Positions 30,205-41,099 of a stretch of DNA of 64,000 bases are shown piece by piece; the first letter of the stretch is position 1; each line of letters opens with the position of its first letter. A program made the position numbers and the translations under genes. The notes under the pieces were generated by a model. It searched no databases and was not told the DNA's origin. It saw only the letters and a list, made by a program, of their open reading frames with translations. This DNA comes from Prionace glauca (lineage: Eukaryota > Chordata > Chondrichthyes > Carcharhiniformes > Carcharhinidae), in NCBI GenBank assembly GCA_037974335.1, contig CM075760.1, forward strand, positions 21,303,291 through 21,367,290. The letters run 5' to 3'.

Positions 30205-30490
30205 CCTGTGGTATATGGTGTTGTCAATGGACTTATAACCTAGGGCAAGACTCTGGGGACACAGATTCGAATCCCATCATTGCAAATATGAAATTTGAAT
30301 TTTGTAAAAATCTATAATTAAAAGTTGAAATGGTTTTCATGAAGCTATTGCTGTAAAACCCCTCCTAGTTCACAAATGTTCCTTACCAAAATCAACCTGC
30401 TGTCTTTATCTGGCCTGGCATGCATGTGACTCCAGATTCACAGCAACGGGAGTGACACTTCAGTGCCCTCAGGTTTGGGAAATAAATGCA
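30205..30490 (+). mobile_element. tRNA-derived SINE in the CH2-CH3 intron
   Basis: The tRNA-like head is decayed but a B-box survives ('ACACAGATTCGAATCCC'). The body has 'AAATTTGAATTTTGTAAAAA', 'TTGCTGTAAAACCCCTCCTA' and 'TGCATGTGACTCCAGATTCA'. It is the same family as 52780-53035 (plus) and 45655-45965 (minus). Several vertebrate SINE superfamilies share such conserved bodies; I do not assign one. Confidence 0.65.
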
Positions 30491-30675
30491 CATCTCAGGA
30501 AGGGATAACAAAAAATTGTTTTTCTGATGAAATTCTGAATGAGATATTGTCCTAATGCAGCAAACTACATGGCAATAACTCACAAGTTGTTCAATGCTTT
30601 GTACCAACTTTAATAGATCCCTAATTCTGATTAACATCAGAATGATAAGTGTTGTCCTGTGTTTGAGTATCTTAC

Positions 30676-30990
30676 CCTGAGATGCGCTGATGTTCAGACT
30701 CTGAGTGAATTCTTGATGAGTGACCTGGCAGGTATAGACCGCTTTGCTGAACCATTCCCCAGCGGAGACTGTCAGCCGACTGCTGGCCGAGAAGTTCCCG
30801 TTCACTTCACAGGGGGGAGAGGTGACAATTCCTGAATGCGTGGGTTCCCCATTCTTCAGCCAACTCACTTCCATTGACCCTGCCTGGAAATCGATGATTG
30901 AACAGACGATGATTGCGAATTTCCTGTGTGAGATTTCTTCACTGGAACTCACGGTGAGGATAACAGTTGGAGGGATCTCAGGCTTAGGGA
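30676..30990 (-). CDS. IGHM: IgM CH2 exon
   Basis: Acceptor ends ...TTTTCCTCAAG, donor GTAAGA, 315 nt. The peptide (after the shared codon) is [18 protein letters not shown], then [40 protein letters not shown] and [20 protein letters not shown]. Both domain cysteines and the core Trp are present. The extra Cys in SPPCEV is a candidate inter-heavy-chain bond. N-glycosylation sites are NFS and NIS. It ends one base into a codon. Confidence 0.94.
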
Positions 30991-31057
30991 CTTGAGGAAA
31001 AAAAAACAGATCAGTCATTTCCTGCAGAAGATGTGGATCAATTAAACTTTTGTCAAC

Positions 31058-31257
31058 AGAGGGTAGTAAGGGCGTGGAATGCCCTGCTTGCAGCAGTTGT
31101 GGACTCGCCAACTTTAAGGGCGTTCAAATGGTCAGTGGATAGGCATATGGATAACATTGGAATAGTTTAGGTTAGAGGGTCATGAGATTGGTTCCACTGG
31201 TCGGCGCAACATCGAGGGCCGAAGGGCCTGTACTGCGCTGTAATGTTCTATGTTCTA
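31058..31257 (+). mobile_element. LINE 3'-end fragment in the CH1-CH2 intron
   Basis: 'GGCGTGGAATGCCCTGCTTG', 'AGGGCGTTCAAATGGTCAGT', 'GAGGGCCGAAGGGCCTGTAC' and 'TGTTCTATGTTCTA' are LINE tail wording. Opposite strand to the IgM gene. Confidence 0.7.
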
Positions 31258-31394
31258 ACTCATTTGCAGTCAATAGTCACTAACTGGACCAATCCAAAGG
31301 GCCGGATTGTGCACATCTATTTAAATGAATTATAACCAAGGCCCTACATGTTAACCACAGTGTTTCTGTTTTACCCAAGCTCCACAACACTTAC

Positions 31395-31694
31395 ATCGCA
31401 TTTCAACGCTCTTGACTGTGCTCATGTGTCGAACCTCACAGTCGATTCTGGGACATTCTCCCGCTGAGTCGCTGATGGTTAACTGGCTGCTCAGGGTGTA
31501 GGTTCCCTTTGTGTTTCTCACTGACGGGTAAGTCTTAAACCCACTGGGGACCGTTTGCCCATTTTTCTTCCAGGTCACTTTGGAGACATCTGGAAGGTAA
31601 TCCATCGCCAAACATCCGAAGGTGATGGAGCCGTCGGAGTTCTGTTGCTGACAGGGGGAGACCAGGCCATACAGAGTGGGCACAGACGGTGTCG
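31395..31694 (-). CDS. IGHM: IgM CH1 exon
   Basis: Acceptor 'GGCTATTCTTTCCCAG', donor GTAAGT, 300 nt. With JH the junction reads VTVTT-ATPSVPTLYGLVSPC. Then follow GSITFGCLAMDYLPDVSKV, TWKKNGQTVPSGF, GTYTLSSQLTI and CPRIDCEVRHMS. The Cys in VSPC is in the position used for the light-chain bond. The domain pair is FGC and IDC, and the core Trp is in TWKK. One more Cys lies in ECPR. It ends one base into a codon. Confidence 0.94.
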
Positions 31695-31769
31695 CTGGGA
31701 AAGAATAGCCAATTGAACAAGTTAGACTCTTACTTGCATTTATTAAGTCATCAAACATTGTTACAAATA

Positions 31770-31925
31770 GGTTTCTATATTAGATATAGCTCTTGGTGTT
31801 AAAGGGATGAAGGGATATGGGTCGTAGGTGTGATCAGGATAGTGATGAGCTCTGACCAAAGTGAATGGCGGAGTAGGCTCCAACGGCCGAATGGCCTACT
31901 CCAGCTTCTCTTTTCTATGTTTCTA
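31770..31925 (+). mobile_element. LINE 3'-end fragment at the start of the J-C intron
   Basis: 'TTAGATATAGCTCTTGGTGT', 'GGCCGAATGGCCTACTCCAG' and 'TTTTCTATGTTTCTA' match the tail at 2.9-3.0 kb. Confidence 0.7.
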
Positions 31926-31929
31926 TCTC

Positions 31930-32655
31930 CAACATTGATTAGAATTATGAATGTATCCCTAATATTTCCCGATTAAATCTTTCATCCGCCTTTGAGATGA
32001 TGTTACTTCTATCAATTGGGAATTGTCATCTCTGTAGAAACTCATATCCCTGTCTCCACTTCTATCAAATTAGGAAGAAAAAAAAACACATTCTGTTAGT
32101 CTCACAATGACATGTCATTCACTGGATTAACAGAGAACAGCAAAAAATTTCTCAATTATTGCAGCAACTATTTATTTCTCAACAACAGCAGTGTGTGATG
32201 AACCGCTGTTTATTTCTCAAACAAAAACACTTTGTGATGAAGAAGTTCTCCCTTCATTCAGACTATCCACTCACTTGATGAGGGAGCTCCAACAGCTTGT
32301 GATTCCAAATAAACCTGTTGGACTTTAACCTGGTGTTGTGAGAATCCTTACTGTGCCCACACCAACCTCACTCCGGCATCTCCACACTAGTTTTGGAAAT
32401 TGCCTGTGTTCAAACTGATTGATGCCCCTTCCTCTCTCCAACTCACTGCCTCTCACTCCACAAAACGGAGATTAGTGACTTTGCTTCAAAAATACCTCCT
32501 GAATGAATATTTACTGAATGATCAGGAAACTCTAAATGTGATTATAAATTCAAATAAATGCAACATTAACGAATTGAAGGATCATACATTAATACCTAGA
32601 GTTTCCCATTTGGACCCTGAAGTCTCCTCCATCATTCACTGAGATTACAGATGAG
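31930..32655 (-). other. J-C intron, unique part
   Basis: AT-rich, with two related 55-bp pieces ('CTATTTATTTCTCAACAACA' and 'CTGTTTATTTCTCAAACAAA' near 32168 and 32208). No exon. Confidence 0.4.
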
Positions 32656-32659
32656 CTGA

Positions 32660-33400
32660 TTGTGAGCTCTGTTCTGAACCTCCTTACTTTGCCATCCGTC
32701 ACCCGCTCTCTGCCCATTTCCCCAGCTCTTTGCCCTTTCCACTGGCTCTCTGCCTTTCACGGTGGCTCTTTTCCCCTTTTATCCAGCTCTCTGTATTTCC
32801 ACCTGGCTCTCTACACTTCCCTCCAGCTCTGTGCCCTCTCCCCCGGCTCTCTGTTCTTTCCCTCACCCCCCCACGCCGTCCCTCAGCTCTCTGCCCTCTT
32901 TTCCTTCTCCCTCCCCTCTTTCTCCTTCCCCCCAGCTCTCTGAGCTTTCCCCCTGACTCTCCTGCTCTTTCCCCTGGGCTCTCTGCCCTTTCCCTCGGCT
33001 CTCTGGCCTTTCTGTTGCCTCCGTGCCCTTTTTCGTGCCTCCCCGCCCTTTCTCCTAGTTCTCTCCCCTTTCCCTGGTCTTTCTACACTTTTCCCCATCT
33101 CTCTGCCCTTCCTTTCGGCTCTCTCCCCTTTCACTGGTCTCTCTGCTCTTTCCCCTGCTCCCTGTCCTTTCCCCTCTCTCTCTACCCTTTCCCCTGACTT
33201 TCCGCCCTGTTCCCCGCCTCTCTGCCCTTTCCCCAGCTCTCTGCTGTTTCCCCTGGCTCTCTGCCCTCCCCCCACCCCGGCTCTCTGCCATTTCCCTCGC
33301 CTCCTGTTCTCCCCTGACTCTTTGCCATTGTCCCTGTCCCCGAGCCCCCAGCGATTCCATCCAGCTCTCTGCACTCCCAGGGCAGCTCCCACCTTTGAAC
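32660..33400. repeat. CT-rich minisatellite, G/A-rich and AGCT-rich on the IgM coding strand
   Basis: About 25-30 imperfect units of 'GCTCTCTGCCCTTTCCCC' form on the plus strand. On the coding (minus) strand this is G-rich, and AGCT occurs at least eight times. It sits in the J-C intron about 1 kb before CH1, where mammalian loci keep the Smu switch region. The purine-rich frames on the minus strand are artefacts. Confidence 0.85.
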
Positions 33401-33454
33401 ACCAAACTGCCGCTTGAGATCTTTCTTCTCTCTCGTTGCAGACCCTCACCACAC

Positions 33455-35925
33455 AGATTCAGTGAGTGTGAGTGAGAGAATGTGAGTGTGTGAGGGTGAG
33501 TGATTAAATGAGTGAGAGTGGATGAGTGATGGTGTATGTGTGACGGAACGTGAGTGGGTGAAGTTCTTTGAGTGATGATGACTGATTGATGGTGAATAAG
33601 TGTGGGTGAGGGTGAGAGAGCGTGAGTAAATGAGGGTGTGTGAGAGAGGGTAGGTGAGTGGAGGAGGCTGAATGTGAGTGAAGGTGGTTGGATGAGTGTA
33701 GGTAAGCAAGATTGAAAGTATGAGGGAGAGTGAGTGAAGATGTGTGAAGGTTAGTGGAGGTGGGTGAGTGAAAGTGAGTGAGATTGAGTGAATGAGGGTG
33801 AGGGAGTGAATGTAACTGAGTAAGTGAGGGGTGAGAGTGAGTGAATCAGGGTCTGTTACTGAGGGTGGTGTGTGAGGGAGAATGTGGATGGGTGGGAGAG
33901 TGAGGGTGAGTGAGTGAAGGTGTTTGATGAGGACGAGTGATTGAGGATTTGTGAGTTAGGGTGCGTGATGTTGAGTGATGATGAGGATGTGAGGGTGTGT
34001 GAGTGAATGTAAGTGCGTGAGTCTGAGTGAGTTTGAATGGGTGAGATGGCGCAAGTGAGAGAGACAGAGAGAGGGTCATTGAGCTTGAGTTTGTGGGGGT
34101 GAGTCAGGTTGATTGAGAGTGGGTAGGTGACTGAGGGAGTGCGAGTGAGAGGGAGTGAGAGTGGATGAGTGAGGGGGGATAAGTGTGAGAGAATGGGGTG
34201 AGTGAGTGAGGGTGAGTGAGACTGAGTGAGACTGGGTGAGTGAGGGTGGATTAGTGGGATGAGTGAGTGAGACTGGGTGAGTGAAGGTGGATTAGTAGGA
34301 TGAGTGAATGACGGTGAGTATGAATGTTGGTGACTGACTGAGGGTCTAACTCAGTGAGTGAGGTTTAGTGAGTGAGGTTGAGTGAGTGATGGTGTATGAG
34401 TGTGGGTGGCTGAGTGACAGTGAGTTAATGAGGGCGCGTGAGGGTGAGTGCGTGAGGGTGAGTGCGTGTGAGTGAGTGAGTGAATGTGGGTGCGTGACTG
34501 AGGGTGTGAGAGTGAGTGAATCAGTCAGGGTGTGAGAGTGAGTGAGGCAGGGTGTGTGATTGAGGTTGAACGAGTGAGGTTGAATGAGTGTTTGTGGGTG
34601 AGTGAGGATGGATGAGAGTGAGTGAGTGAATATGAGTGAGTGATTGTGAGTGAGTGAGTGTGTGAGGGTGTGAGGATGAGTGAGTCAGGGCGTGTGTTTG
34701 AGTGAACGAGTGAGGTTGAATGAGGGTGGCTTGTGTGAGTGTGAATGGCGATGGATGAGAGTGAGTAAGTGAATATGAGCGAGTGATTATGAGTGAGTGA
34801 GTGTGTGAGGGTGAGTGACTCAGGGTGAATCAGGATCAGTGAGTTTCTGAGTTTGAGTGCATGAGTTTGAGTGCTTGAGGTTGAGTGCATGAGGTTGAGT
34901 GCATGAGGTTGAGTGCATGAGGATGAGTGCGTGAGGGCGAGTGCATGAGAGCGAGTGTGTGTGAGGGTGAGTGTGTGAGGGGGAGTGCTTGAGGGCGAGT
35001 GCGTGAGGGTGGATGAGTGAGCAAGGGTGAGTGAATGAGGGCGAGTGAGTAAGCGTAAATGAGAATGAGTGACTGTCGGTGTGTGATTGTGGTTGAGTGA
35101 GTGAGGGTGAGTGAATGAGGGTGAGTGAGTGAGAGTGCGTCAGTGAGGGAAGGTTGGTAACTGAGGGTGAGTGAGTGAAGTTCTTTGAGTGAAGATGAGA
35201 GATTGAGGGTGAGTGAATGAGGTTGAGTGAATCAGAGTGTGTCAGTGAGGGAAGGTGGGTAAGTGAGGGTGAGTGAGTGAAGTTATTTGAGTGAGGATGA
35301 GAGATTGAGGGTGAGTGAGTGAAGTTATTTGAGTGAGGATGAGAGATGGAGGGTGAGTGAGTGAGTGAGGGTGAGGGTGAGAGAGTCAGTGAGCCACCTC
35401 CTCCTCTCCCTCTCCATCGATCTTTTCCCGATTCTCTACATATGAGGGTGAGTGAGTGAGAGAGTGTGTGTCAGTGAGGGAAGGTGATTAAGTGAGGGTG
35501 AGTGAGTGAAGTTCTTTGAGTGAGGATGAGAGATTGAGGGTGAGTGAATGAGGGTGAGTGAGTGAGAGTGTGTCAGTCAGGGAAGGTGGGTAAGTGAGGG
35601 TGAGTGAGTGAAGTTATTTAAGTGAGGAGGAGAGATTGAGGGTGAGTGAGTGAGTGAGTGAGGGTGAGGGTGAGAGAGTCAGTGAGCCACCTCCTCCTCT
35701 CCCTCTCCATCGATCTTTTCCCGATTCTCTACATATGAGGGTGAGTGAGTGAGAGAGTGTGTGTCAGTGAGGGAAGGTGATTAAGTGAGGGTGAGTGAGT
35801 GAAGTTATTTGAGTGAGGAGGAGAGATTGAGGGTGAGTGAGTCAGTGTGGGTGAGGGTGAGAGAGTCAGTGAGCCACCTCCTCCTCTCCATCGATCTTTT
35901 CCCGATTCTCTCCATTGATCAGCTT
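33455..35925. repeat. GTGAGTGAGGGT minisatellite, about 2.5 kb
   Basis: Long imperfect arrays of 'GAGTGAGTGAGGGTGAGTGA' words on the plus strand, so the IgM coding strand is C-rich here. Within 35.15-35.92 kb a higher-order unit repeats: a 'GAGCCACCTCCTCCTCTCC' and 'ATCGATCTTTTCCCGATTCT' insert begins at 35391, 35684 and 35871 (spacings 293 and 187 bp). Confidence 0.9.
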
Positions 35926-36451
35926 TCAGTAACAGGGCTGTGTAAATTCAGGAATCAGTGTAGATCACCGGGCAGCTGCTTTAATGTCGGGGCCTTTCTT
36001 TCAGAAACACGGATCAGTGAACAAATAGACAGACTGAGGGAGCTGGAAGGGAAGCTTCCAGCAAAACTAGGGTCACACAGGAATCAAACACCAAGTTTAC
36101 ACCAGTATTGGGGAGCCAGGCGGACTTAGTCTCAGCCAGATCCCTTCTTATTGATTGTGTCTTTGTGTCCGGTGTAACACATGGAAATCCCTACTTCTGA
36201 CCTCATGTTGGATGGAATGTGTCATTAATGAAGCAATAGAAGATTGTTGGTCCCAGAACAGTCCCCTGCCGAACTCCTGCAGTGATTTCTCAACTTAGAT
36301 GTTTGACCTCCAACAACCATCACCATCTTGTTTTGTGCTAAATATGACTCCAAACAGAGAACAATTTCCAGCTGAAACTTATTCACTTGAGTTTTACTCG
36401 GGCTTCCCGATCCCACCCTCATTCAAATGTTACCGGGGGAGGGGGGAGGGG

Positions 36452-36775
36452 GTGGCCGAGGTGGCACAGTGATTAACGCTGCTGCCTCACAGTTCAATTC
36501 CCGATATGAGTCATTGTGTATGGAGTTAGTAAGTTCACCCCGTGTCTGCTTGGGTTTCCTTCGGATGCTCCTGTTTCCTTCCACAGTCCAAAGACGTTTG
36601 GGTTCAGGGGACTGGCCGTGCGGAATTGCCCCTTAGGTTCAGGAGGTCTAGTTAGAGTAAACACATGTGGTTATGGGGATAGGGCTTTGGTGGGATTCCT
36701 GTTGATGCAGGCTTGATGGGCTGAATGGCCTCCTTCTGTACTGTAGGATCTCGTGATTCTATTCTATGATGTAAA
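36452..36775 (+). mobile_element. tRNA-derived SINE
   Basis: The head reads 'GGTGGCACAGTGATTAACGC' (A-box-like) and 'CACAGTTCAATTCCCGAT' (B-box-like), then 'CCCCGTGTCTGCTTGGGTTT', 'CTTCCACAGTCCAAAGACG', 'GATGGGCTGAATGGCCTCCT' and a short tail. It is the same family as 1-142 and 50.49 kb, and the fullest copy in the window. Confidence 0.75.
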
Positions 36776-36799
36776 TGACAGTCTCTCTGACGTATGTGA

Positions 36800-37650
36800 G
36801 ATGGAAAGTGTGTGAGGTGTGTTTGGGTGTGTTTGATAGAGAGAGGGGTGAATGTGTGTGAGAAGGTGCCTGTGTGTGATAGACTGTGTTTGCACATGTG
36901 TGAGACAGTGGGCTGCGTTTGCAAGAGGGGGCAGTGTGCCTACTAGAAAGCAAATATACTGTTCATGTGTGTGTGGAAATGTGCACGGGATTGTGTGTGA
37001 GTGAGAAAGACGTGTGCAATGTGCGTGGGTGATAGAAGCAAAGTGTGTGTTTGTGTGTGTGTGTGTGTGTGTGACAGAGAATGTTTGCGTGACACTGTGC
37101 TTGTGAGAGAGACTGTGTCTGTGTGTAAGTTAGAGTGTGTGCATAGGTCTATGTGTGTGAGAGAGTGTGAGAGAGTTAGTGTGTGTTAGCAAGAATGTAC
37201 AGGTGTGAGATAGTCTGTGCAACAGAGATAGAAATATGTGCGTGTGTGAGAGAGAGAGATGCGTGTGCAAGAGGAATTGTGAGAAAGTGTGTGTGAATAA
37301 ATGTGAGACAACTTGAGCGTGTGTGACAGACTTTGGGAGAGTGAGTGCGTGTGTGAGGGCGTGAGACTACGCTTATGTGTGTGTATGTGTCTGCGTGTAA
37401 GAGAGAATGTGTGTGGAGTTGTGTGCGTGTGAGTGTTTTTGTGTATGAGATGTGAGAGACTGATTGAGAGAGCGAGAGTATGTCTGGATTTGTATTTGAG
37501 ACAGAGTATGCAGACCGTGAGAGAAAGAGAATGTGTGTGAGATATCGTATGAGAGAGAAAGTAAGTGTGCGTGTGTATGTGTGAGAGAATATGAGCGTCT
37601 CTCTGTGTGTATTTATGTGTGTGAGAATGTGTGATGTGTGTAAGTCTCTA
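36800..37650. repeat. GT/GA-rich low-complexity region
   Basis: Interrupted (GT)n and (GA)n, for example 'GTGTGTGTGTGTGTGTGACA' near 37056 and 'GTGTGTGAGAGAGAGAGATG' near 37243. It is the third consecutive tandem-repeat block of the J-C intron. Confidence 0.85.
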
Positions 37651-38099
37651 TCTGGCTGATTCAGTCTGGAAAAGCACCCTCACTCCACACATACTCATCC
37701 ACTCGCACAGTAAGTGGGAGTGACAAGCGAGCACAACACGGACTGTGGGGCACGGGTTGGAAAAACATTTAAATATTTCACAAGTCAGTCACAATTGAAT
37801 AATTTCCTCTTTCCTCAATGAGAGAAACTTGTAAAACCTCACGGAATCTGACACAATCCAGGGCAAAGCCACCCACAAGATTACCCGGCCCCTCATTCAC
37901 CCTATTCACTCTCTCCATCACTAACAAGCAGTGTCAGCACTGTGTGCATTATATACAACATGCACTGCAGCAATTCACCAAGGCTCCATAGATTACACTG
38001 TCCAAACCCGCTGCCTTTACATCCTAACAGGACAAGGGCAGCAGCCATATCTGAAACATTATAACCTGTAAGCTTCCCTCCAAAACACACACCATCCTG

Positions 38100-38230
38100 A
38101 CCTGAAACAATATCTCAATTCATTCATAATCGCTGGGTCAAAATCCTGGAACTCCCTGCCTAACAGCAGGGCGGATGTCTGCAGTTGTTCAAGGATGCTT
38201 CATATCAATACTTTGTGAAGGAACAATTAG
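38100..38230 (+). mobile_element. retroelement 3' fragment
   Basis: 'GGGTCAAAATCCTGGAACTC' and 'CCTGCCTAACAGCAGGGCGG' match a dispersed repeat also seen at 47505-47640. Short and non-coding. Confidence 0.5.
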
Positions 38231-38689
38231 ATTAAAAATTCTGGCCGAGCAAATGTCTCTAAAATGCCTTTAGAAGATTAAAAATAATATGCAAGTGAAT
38301 GTGACCCTTCAACTGTCAAACTAAACAGTTCAGGGGCTGCTGTATTACGGAGCACAATATAGTAAATCTGACTTTGTATTTGTTCATCGAACATTCCCAA
38401 GGCCGGTACATCACTGCTTAAAAATCACCCAATTCTCCCTCTAAAGTCTGATGTTTCTGCTTCTCTGATGGACACAATATGCTTCAGGGACTTAATTTCT
38501 GAGACACCGAGTCAAACAGTCAAATTTCCCACAGATACAAGTGCATTGAAGAAATAAATCAAATTTCACTTCTTGCAGGACAGGAGAAGGAATCAAAAGA
38601 TTTATAACCAGTCAGGGAGATTCCTGGTCCCAACACAGTGACCATACGCCCAGAAACAGAACAGACACAAACAGTTCAACAGTCGAGTT

Positions 38690-40290
38690 CCCAGCAGAAA
38701 GATCTGTTCAATCTGTCAATTTCAAACTGTTGGATTCTCATTGATCAATAGTCAAGTTACAACAGAAAATCAATAACCTATTTTAAATTAAACGGGTATT
38801 CATTTCAGAACTCCTCTCGACTTTTAATTATTTCTCTCTGCCTGTCTCACTTCGCGAAAATTGTGTAAAAATGTAAGTTCGCTGAAAATGAGCAAAAATA
38901 ACAGATTCAGGACAGTTCAATGTCCCTATCAGAGATACAGTGACACAGTAACAGTTCAATGTCCCTAACAGAGATACAGTGACACACTAAGAATTAAACA
39001 AACCGGGAAATATTTACATTGAAAATCGTTACCTGATTGGATCTAATTTCTTAATTAAATGTAATCAACAAAATTATCAAGGCAAAACAATTTATCGAGC
39101 CGAGCACAGCTGAGTAAAGAAATGTTTTGTTTTTGAATTCATTTTGATACAATTAAATATTCTCTAAGACTGATGATATTTTGCACGCTAGTGCAATATT
39201 CAAGGTCTTTTGTTTTGAATTAATCAGCGTTAATATTACATTTTAAGTTATTGTTAATTGTCAGTTAGTTCTCCTGTCAGCTGATTTGTTCTCTGTAATA
39301 AAATGAGTTTTCAATCATTCAAAACGTGCTTCTGCCCCCAACATTGTTAAATAATTAGGTTACAATTAAATCTCAAAGTTAAACTATAATTTCAAATTAC
39401 TGAATGGAAACATTCAAACATCTGTCATTCATTTACTTAAATCTAATCACATTGTAATATTTTACTTTTTCACTTTTACTACAAATATCTTATTACAACG
39501 AACAAACGTGTTAAAAATGCAGATTTCTGAGTTTGTCCAGACTGTAACGGCCTGGCCGTTTGAAATCAATAATACTGCTTCCGAGATTTAATAATTTAGA
39601 CCACGCATATAACTTCATTACTGAACACATTGTTTAATTAAAGAAGACCTGAATTAAACAGTGCAAACACAGAGACGATAATTGATTCAAATCCTCTGTA
39701 ACGCTAAAAACACGATGCAGAATATAAGTCTCAACCTTTTCTTCATTATAATATTTAATAAGAATTAAACATAAGCTTCAGTTAGTATGAATTCTTCCAT
39801 TCTGTCATTTATTCTGTGTTTAACATTAATGGGAGACATGATGTTATTAAGTGCTGAGCTAATATTATTTTTATAGTATTTATAATATCATATTATTTTT
39901 ATATAAAGTAATCTTTTTGAATTTCAAGCATTTAATTGTCAGTCGGTAGCCAGTTTCTGTTTATACTTTACTACAATTCAAACACAATCATTTGAACAAT
40001 TTTACTTGAGTGTCAGCGAATTCCATCTGTCAGAAAACTGCGTTCAGTCTGTCAAATTTTTATAAACTGTTTGATTCTAATTGATCAAAGGTCAAATTAC
40101 AACAGTGAAAAAATCAATAAAAATTTTAAATTAACCTGATGTTCATTTTAAAACTCCCTTTGCCTTTTAACTATTTCTCCCTGACTGTCTCAAATCACAA
40201 AAACTGGGCAATTATTTTTCTGAAAATGAGGACTTCGAATATAACAGATTCAGGGCAGTGTAATGTCCCTAACAGAGGTACAGTGAATTG
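38690..40290. repeat. AT-rich J-C intron with a direct repeat of about 270 bp
   Basis: 38695-38965 and 40020-40285 align ('TTGATCAATAGTCAAGTTAC' against 'TTGATCAAAGGTCAAATTAC', 'AATAACAGATTCAGGACAGT' against 'TATAACAGATTCAGGGCAGT'). A smaller 38-bp duplication ('AGTTCAATGTCCCTA...GAGATACAGTGACAC') lies at 38920-38995. No exon. Confidence 0.7.
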
Positions 40291-41099
40291 TAATTCATGT
40301 TTTATTTTAATATGTAACCATTAGTTAACATGAATAAAATGTCCTAACATATATTTATTTTATTTTCCGAAACTTTTCTGCTTTTTCCCTACAAGAATAT
40401 TCAAAGGCAATTTTATTTTCATTTCGCCAGAACTGCTCAGTTTCACTGAGCGTAAACAATGTAAAAACAATTGAGGAACACTAAACAATTTCACAAATTT
40501 TGAGATGCGATAAGTAATTAATTATCTCGTTATCTAATTTAAAAAAATACTCAGAACAGATAATCTGGTTCCAATTGCATAGAAAAAAAATTAATAATCG
40601 GATACAAAAATTTCCAAAAAGGAAATTATTCTGCAAAACTCGTATTCCAGTAAATGCGAACTTAATCTGGGATATACCGATTAATGCAAAGTATCTTGTT
40701 CAACTGAGCACGGCTGTGAAAACAGCAGGTTATCATTGAAATAGCTTCTGGAATTGTCACAAAATATTTCCAGTCTGGAAAATGTTCTGGTCATGTTAAT
40801 TGTGTGAAATACACAACAGAACTATTAAAGGGGATTATTGCTAAATTATTAATATAAAATAATCTGTGGTGAATATGGAGTTAAATTACCGATTAATAAT
40901 TCTTTGATTTACATTAATTTTACTATTAAAATTGTTCATGGGAAGTTTGTGATTGCAGCAAAGACTAAGTGTCCGAATGAGCGTTGTAAGTCATGACTCA
41001 CTTGAATTTGTAAGCGTTATTTAACATTTATAAAAATGCTGTGATATCTTTTCGGTGTTCTTTCCCCCCAACCTGCTTGTTTTCTCCCTACATAGATTT

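Noticed and set aside
32883-33452. 189-codon Arg/Glu/Gly-rich minus-strand frame
   Set aside because: It is a translation of the purine-rich strand of the CT minisatellite; composition only, no domain.
33446-35024. Ser/His/Thr-rich minus-strand frames
   Set aside because: Products of the GAGTGAG minisatellite.
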